Assembly (NCBI GenBank): GCA_004794785.1
Contig: SJOL01007403.1
Location: 480,952 to 544,951 of the forward strand
DNA from: Opisthorchis felineus
Taxonomy: Eukaryota; Platyhelminthes; Trematoda; Opisthorchiida; Opisthorchiidae
Reading direction: 5' to 3'
DNA: 64,000 nucleotides
Part shown: positions 59,327-64,000 of the stretch, piece after piece
How the letters are laid out: each line of letters opens with the position of its first letter
Position numbering within the stretch: the stretch's first letter is position 1
Program-made: the position numbers and the translations under genes
Notes under the pieces: model-generated
Told to the model about the DNA's origin: nothing
The model's input: the letters and a program-made list of their open reading frames with translations, nothing else
Databases searched by the model: none

Positions 59327-61432
59327 TGCGATGTCCTCGATTTGTTGTAGGTGCCGTCGGCATTCTGTAGACATGCTCTGTGGATTTGTTGTAAGCTTAT
59401 ATACACCATTTCCATTTTCCTATCATCATCCCTCTGCCATTAATCGTGTTAAGCATGATGGCATTCAAAAACCCTATAGGCTTAGTGTTTAGTTTACAAA
59501 CTCTTACCACGAATTTTCACAGTTATCCATCTATTTGACAACCGCGAAAGGACGGACATATATCGATAAGCAACCGATACAGAGAATCAGTAATGATAAG
59601 GATACACCGAAATTTTGAGGTCACATCAATAAGTTTCGAATATGTAACGGGTCTTGAGGTGAACGAACAAGAACGGGACGCCAGAAAGCTTGTATTATTT
59701 CACCTACCCACCATTTTACTGGTATCCGATTACTGCAGATGCACTCGGTACACGGATATACATTACTTTTAGGGACAAGCATACGGCAAACGAATAATCC
59801 TTTGTTTTGAATTCAGCTGGACTAGTTGAGAAGCGAGTTGTTCAGTTACACGAACAATCACTGCAGTAAGACTCACAGTAACTGAAAATCATTGAGATTG
59901 TATTTTGTCTGGGTGTGGCACGATGTTTTTAGAACGCCACATGACTCAGTGACAGTAAGCAGTCCACTTCTCTAATAGAAGATGTTGATAAACGATAATG
60001 TACAGCCCACTAACTGCTTTGTCATTTCTTGGTTCATCAGGCAAATTAAGCCCTTAATTTCCATCAACATTATTTTTCAACTGAACCACCTGTGTGAAGT
60101 TAAACACCCCTTTTCAAAGGAGGATAGGGTTAACGAAAGGCTGACCTAAACCCCAGTTTTGTGGCATTCTTCGGCTGAGCACGCTGCATAAGGGCTGGCT
60201 ACGTCTCAGGTGTGAGAATATCTACCATATCGAAGTATTTTCCTTTATATGAAATCGTTTACAAAGTTGCTTGGATTTTCTGGATGCCACCAAGCTGGTT
60301 GAAAATTTTCTATAAACGAATTTGCATTCAACCCCGCAAAACGTTTCTGTTGTGGCCGATCTGCTTACCATTCAGTCGGTTGTGCAGTGAAGTTATAAAA
60401 TATCTGATTGCACGCAGGCCATCAGAAAATCTTAAGGAGTAACAACTAACATTCGTCGCTTGAGGATATACTTCAGTTGACCCAAGTCTCAGTGGATGCA
60501 ACTCAGTAACCCACGATTACACACTTTTAGCGCAATAGGCCTGTTATTTCCTTCGTGACCATTGACTAGGAAAGCCGAACTCAACGAAACAATCAGGTGC
60601 TGGGCAGTCGTCTTTTTGGAGAAAAGGCAGACAAAGTGGCGGCAGACTATGACATTAATGAAGTGTGATTAGCTGAACACTCGGATCCACATACTTAATA
60701 ACAGACGGATGCGTTATTCGCATGGAGGTGTTAAGCAATAGATAGAATAAGCTAAATACTTAGTAACCTATCTAAGTGGAAGCGTTCACCGCTTTGCGGT
60801 GTAGTGGTGATAACTGATTGTGTTGTCTTTCTCAGTTTTTGTTGGGCTTCATTCTAATCACAGGGGCTGGGTAGAATCCATCGGTTCACCACGTTGCCAG
60901 ACTATATTTCAGCCATCAATGGGCATTAACGTTGAATATCCGAAGCCTTCAAGCCAGACAAAATCATGTTAAGACAAACTATTTGAAAGTCACGAATATG
61001 AAAACACTTCCTCAGTTCGTGGAACAAGGAGGGTAGTGAGGCCACAAATACAATTTATTAAACCATAGGTTTTTTCATGAGTCGGGGGAACTGTTTATTT
61101 AACTGAGGTTAAGTTCCATTTTGGAGAACAGTTTGGAGCCATTTGGGTGGTATTCATAAAACCGACTGGTCTGAATATAGTGGAGGATAACACAGAAAAG
61201 CATCATTGCTTGTAAACTTTTTCCTCATAGAATTCAGAATATCTGTTTTGATGCGGATAAACTGCATTGGTTCTGTGAAACTGAGGTGAAAAACACATGG
61301 TTAATTGCTTCTGCTCAGAGCTTATCAGCCCCAGAAAATCCGAGTTAGTAAGAAAAGTTTAAGGTAGTTAAATGTTCACCAGAAACGAAAAAAACGGGTA
61401 AAAGTAGCATAAAAAATGTGGGAAAATTCAAG
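59327..61432. other. Intergenic DNA before the MOCS2B 3' end
   Basis: No supported gene. On the minus strand the MOCS2B 3' UTR should occupy the right-hand end. AATAAA hexamers on that strand lie at 61094-61099 and 61054-61059, 334 and 374 bases past the stop. Confidence 0.5.
61094..61099 (-). promoter_or_regulatory. Candidate polyadenylation signal of MOCS2B
   Basis: First AATAAA I see on the minus strand downstream of the TGA at 61433-61435. A second lies at 61054-61059. Which one is used cannot be told. Confidence 0.4.
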
Positions 61433-61507
61433 TCAAATATCATGTTTTGTCATTTCCATGGGGAGTGTGTTTCCTTTCCAACACGCTGAACCATCGGCAT
61501 AAAACTC
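61433..61507 (-). CDS. MOCS2: MOCS2B terminal exon
   Basis: Twenty-four codons plus TGA. DGSACWKGN matches the conserved S-x-WKGN end of animal MOCS2B. The last residues (LPMEMTKHDI) are not conserved. Confidence 0.88.
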   Translation of the reverse strand, partial: EFYADGSACWKGNTLPMEMTKHDI

Positions 61508-61726
61508 CTGGAATGAACGGTTATTTCATTTCGAAACCCAGAACACCTACCTTTTTCCAAATCGGAACTCGTGACTTTATAGCTTCAATGAGGAACTGGA
61601 CTGCCTGCAATGCATCTGCACGGTGAGGTGAACTCACTGCAATTCCAATACTGATCTCCCCAACTGGCACCTTACTAGAACGGTGAAAAATGCAAAAAAT
61701 AATCACTAGTTTTGATTTAAAAGGCG
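61433..61726 (-). CDS. MOCS2: Molybdopterin synthase catalytic (large) subunit, last two exons; 5' part not found
   Basis: MOCS2B/MoaE adds dithiolene sulphur to precursor Z, in complex with the small subunit, to make molybdopterin. Minus-strand exons 61726-61551 (176 nt) and 61507-61433 (75 nt with TGA) are separated by a 43-bp GTAGGT...TTCCAG intron. The first reads IFHRSSKVPVGEISIGIAVS, then SPHR, ALQAVQFLIEAIKSRVPIWK. The second reads EFYADGSACWKGN and ends KHDI. FHR, the VPVGE loop, SSPHR, IKSR and VPIWKK are family hallmarks, and the two conserved lysines of the active site are present. The N-terminal part (the GTTR and EYEAY blocks) is missing from 61.7-64 kb as far as I can read, so it may lie beyond the window. 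The first acceptor (ATTCCAG at 61727) is the least certain boundary. Confidence 0.88.
61508..61550 (-). other. 43-bp MOCS2B intron
   Basis: GTAGGT to CATTCCAG. Removing it restores the family sequence WKK-E-Y across the junction, whereas read-through loses the similarity at once and stops at TAA. Confidence 0.85.
61551..61726 (-). CDS. MOCS2: MOCS2B penultimate exon
   Basis: Begins with two bases of a split codon after CCAG and ends in phase 0 at AAG before GTAGGT. Carries the HR-x-G-type loop, SSPHR and VPIWKK motifs. The start could shift if another acceptor, such as CTAG at about 61708, is used. Confidence 0.8.
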
Positions 61727-63547
61727 CTGGAATTTTGAGCTGATTGACTAATTTACGAATCAATCAGAGGTAAATAAATGAATCTCAATCATTGAAATAT
61801 CTCCACTAAAATTTTCAAATACATGGCATGCCTAAACGCCGAACGAAACTGAAAAAAAATGAAACCAGGAAACACGTTTTAAAAAGAATTTTAATAGACA
61901 GTGCAACAGACGTTTGAATTAACCTGTGCGGCGCTGAAGTACTGTTTTAGGTTTGGGCAAAAACGGTTCCTTCCCATAAATGGATGATTGGAATCCAAGA
62001 AACTACCCTCTAGACTTAGTCTGCTATTTATTTTTGGGTGTGTAAATCATCACGAATGCATTTTGCTGTGCCTGAAGCTGAAAAAGCCTATGATGGATAA
62101 AAAATGTTTCTTAAGCAAGGTTAATGATTTTGGGCTACTTCCATTGGTTCAGATGACAAAATACACTACCAGAAAAGTCAAACGTCGAATCCACATGAAC
62201 ATTCAGCGCAAATGGATGTTAAGTTTGCACAAAGGGTGAAGTGCGTTTGATAAAAATTCTTATATAATTGCTGTTTCAGTTGGTTGAACTCGACGTTCCT
62301 TTATTCATATGAATTTCACACCCAGTGATTGTGATCTCATCATGAAGGCTTGATTCAGTTACACGCGTGTACCAGCAACTCACGTCCGTTTGGCCTGCAT
62401 TTGGAGACCCGAAAACCTGCCACATCGATCGCCAAAAACATTCTATTCACTGGACCCAGAGTTGACCTCTGGGTCCAGTGAATAGATTATCATCTTTTAG
62501 TGAGACCATGTTAATTAATCAATACCAATCCAGATTGTGCGCACAGAAGGTACTGACACAAGCTATTTGGTTATCTTGGAAATAAGAACGGGATCTGAGT
62601 GGCCCACCATCCGATTGGCTCAGTTCCACTGTTTTATTGAAATTTATCCTTATTTATGATGTAAATCATGGGGTTTTGGTATTACGACTGAAGAGATAAA
62701 AGCAATTTGTTGAAGTCCCACAGCTTCTTTTCTTTTCGTTAAATTATTCCTAATGAAATGCTCCACCAGACGCAGAATTCCGATATGTCCTTCTGTAGGG
62801 TGGCTCCTGTTCGAACAATCACTTCTTGGTGCAATCACTCCAGTATTTCAAACTAATTTGTTTGTCTTAAGTTTGGTAGAAGAGAGACACTAAAAGATGA
62901 GCAATACCTAGGCCGGAAAAACTATAGATGTTGTCACACATGGTAAGGTTTTCTTTGGGTTTTGAGGTAAGTCCATTTATCTGTAGCTTTAGATATTGTC
63001 CGGAATCCGGCGATGTAACTAATCTAACTATCCACTACATTGTAACGTTTTTGATGTTTATTTTGTGTGAGCCTGTTAACTGCTGACTCAGCCGTGCCGG
63101 TTGTTTCCTTGGCTAGCATATAGTGTGCTAGCTTGTGTCAGCCATTCAGTCACGTGGCAACCATTGAGCGTGCTTCTATCACCATGATAACAGGATTGTT
63201 GCCGTTACTGCGATGAAGGAAAACGTAGCCGGTGACCTGTGTGACCTGTCGTTTTCGAGACTTCCGGTGAAACAGCACATGAGGTAATTTGAGACCTGGT
63301 GAGAGCCGACGGCAGCAAATTGTCCGGGAAATTACGTCAGTGACATACAAAATACGAGTCAACGAACGAGTCAACTCAGACAACTCGATTTGATCATGAT
63401 TGAGGAATACTATCGGACGCAGGACAACGAGTGAATTGCGGTACTTTACGAATCCCATGCTTTCAAACGGTAGAACTGCAAGTAACCCTTGATGAGCTTC
63501 TTAGCCGATAATCTACTAATGTAGATAGTTTTGTACGCACGACTCAC
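61727..63547. other. MOCS2B intron or intergenic DNA
   Basis: I searched the minus strand by eye for the missing N-terminal MoaE blocks and found none. It contains the perfect hairpin at 62442-62486. The short frames on both strands are unsupported. Confidence 0.5.
62442..62486. repeat. Perfect 20-bp inverted repeat with 5-base loop
   Basis: Arm 62442-62461 and arm 62467-62486 are exact reverse complements around TTGAC. The stem reads TATTCACTGGACCCAGAG in its core. The pairing stops at the next base outward. Confidence 0.95.
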
Positions 63548-63685
63548 CCATAAAAACACATTAACCCCGACAAGTACCTCTGAATAGAGGCCATCCTCCC
63601 AATTAGGCTTCAAATATGGCTCATAGACGTTGGCTCGATAGTCATACCTATGCACACCACTCTTAACTTCGAACAAAAACCAATC
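63548..63685 (-). CDS. Possible internal exon of an unidentified gene
   Basis: On the minus strand, a TATATTAG acceptor and a TGG followed by GTGAGT donor bracket exactly 46 codons in phase 0. The peptide is rich in aromatic and acidic residues: VHRYDYRANVYEPYLKPNWE, then DGLYSEVLVGVNVFLW. It looks protein-like and could be a membrane or secretory protein segment, but I do not recognise the family. The phase does not fit the MOCS2B exon downstream, so it would be another gene or be joined through an unseen exon. The acceptor tract is weak. Confidence 0.35.
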
Positions 63686-64000
63686 CTAATATACCCGTAG
63701 TGCAAAATCGCCCCTGACAATGCTTAGGGTCCTGGGTTGTCCTGGGTTTTCAAGTATTCTGAGAATAGTTCGACGTCTGAACAAAGGCATGAAGGTAAAA
63801 GTGATTAAAGATAACACACAAGTCCATGACACCTGTTTCTGTGGACACTAACCCGTAGATGAGACCGCTGAAGACTGAGTCCTTGCAAGTTGTCGCCCAA
63901 CTCCAGTGAGAAACACATTTGGTAAGCCCTTGCAAGCGATCTTAAAAAGGGACAAACTTATTGCACTTTCTGCTCTGGCAAAACCCCTGAACAAGCAACT
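63686..64000. other. Right edge of the window
   Basis: No feature seen. A 61-codon minus-strand frame (63750-63935) has no domain or splice context. Confidence 0.4.

Overview
This is a eukaryotic, animal-type window: split genes with GT-AG introns, AATAAA polyadenylation signals, many decayed non-LTR retrotransposon pieces, dispersed repeats and one run of N. The recognised proteins are metazoan. Intron style (mostly 0.5-4 kb, plus one of 43 bp), the reverse-transcriptase style of the LINE pieces and the base composition suggest a flatworm, probably a digenean fluke. That placement is inference, because no ribosomal or mitochondrial sequence is present.

Layout. (1) 1-3633: intergenic or intronic DNA with a degenerate LINE tail. 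(2) 3634-3948, plus strand: last exon of an unrecognised protein with a C-terminal membrane anchor, with its polyadenylation signal at 4143. (3) 4501-23504, plus strand: a complete ten-exon gene for the ITFG1/TIP (LINKIN) family of FG-GAP membrane proteins. All splice phases join to a 635-residue protein. Intron 6 holds an antisense LINE and intron 7 a sense LINE fragment. (4) 23505-47090: gene-poor DNA with a second LINE 3' end, a possible terminal exon at 30028-30298, an antisense reverse-transcriptase scrap near 36.4 kb, repeats and an assembly gap at 33311-33376. (5) 47299-51735, plus strand: a complete two-coding-exon procollagen galactosyltransferase (GLT25D/COLGALT family), 619 residues, polyadenylation signal at 51872. 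(6) 51.8-61.4 kb: repeat-rich DNA. (7) 61433-61726, minus strand: the last two exons of the molybdopterin synthase large subunit (MOCS2B/MoaE), separated by a 43-bp intron. The 5' part of that gene was not found in the window. (8) 63548-63685, minus strand: a possible unidentified exon near the right edge.

The recognised genes do not form one pathway: ITFG1 is a surface/secretory-pathway protein, COLGALT modifies collagen in the ER, and MOCS2B makes molybdenum cofactor. The anchored-protein gene and ITFG1 lie head-to-tail about 345 bp apart, with a splice acceptor directly before the ITFG1 start codon, which fits a trans-spliced tandem transcription unit. I found no clear new defence or enzymatic system. 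The more unusual items are this tight gene pair, a COLGALT with no visible ER-retrieval tail, two unnamed dispersed repeat families (one with permuted blocks), and a perfect 20-bp hairpin near 62.46 kb.
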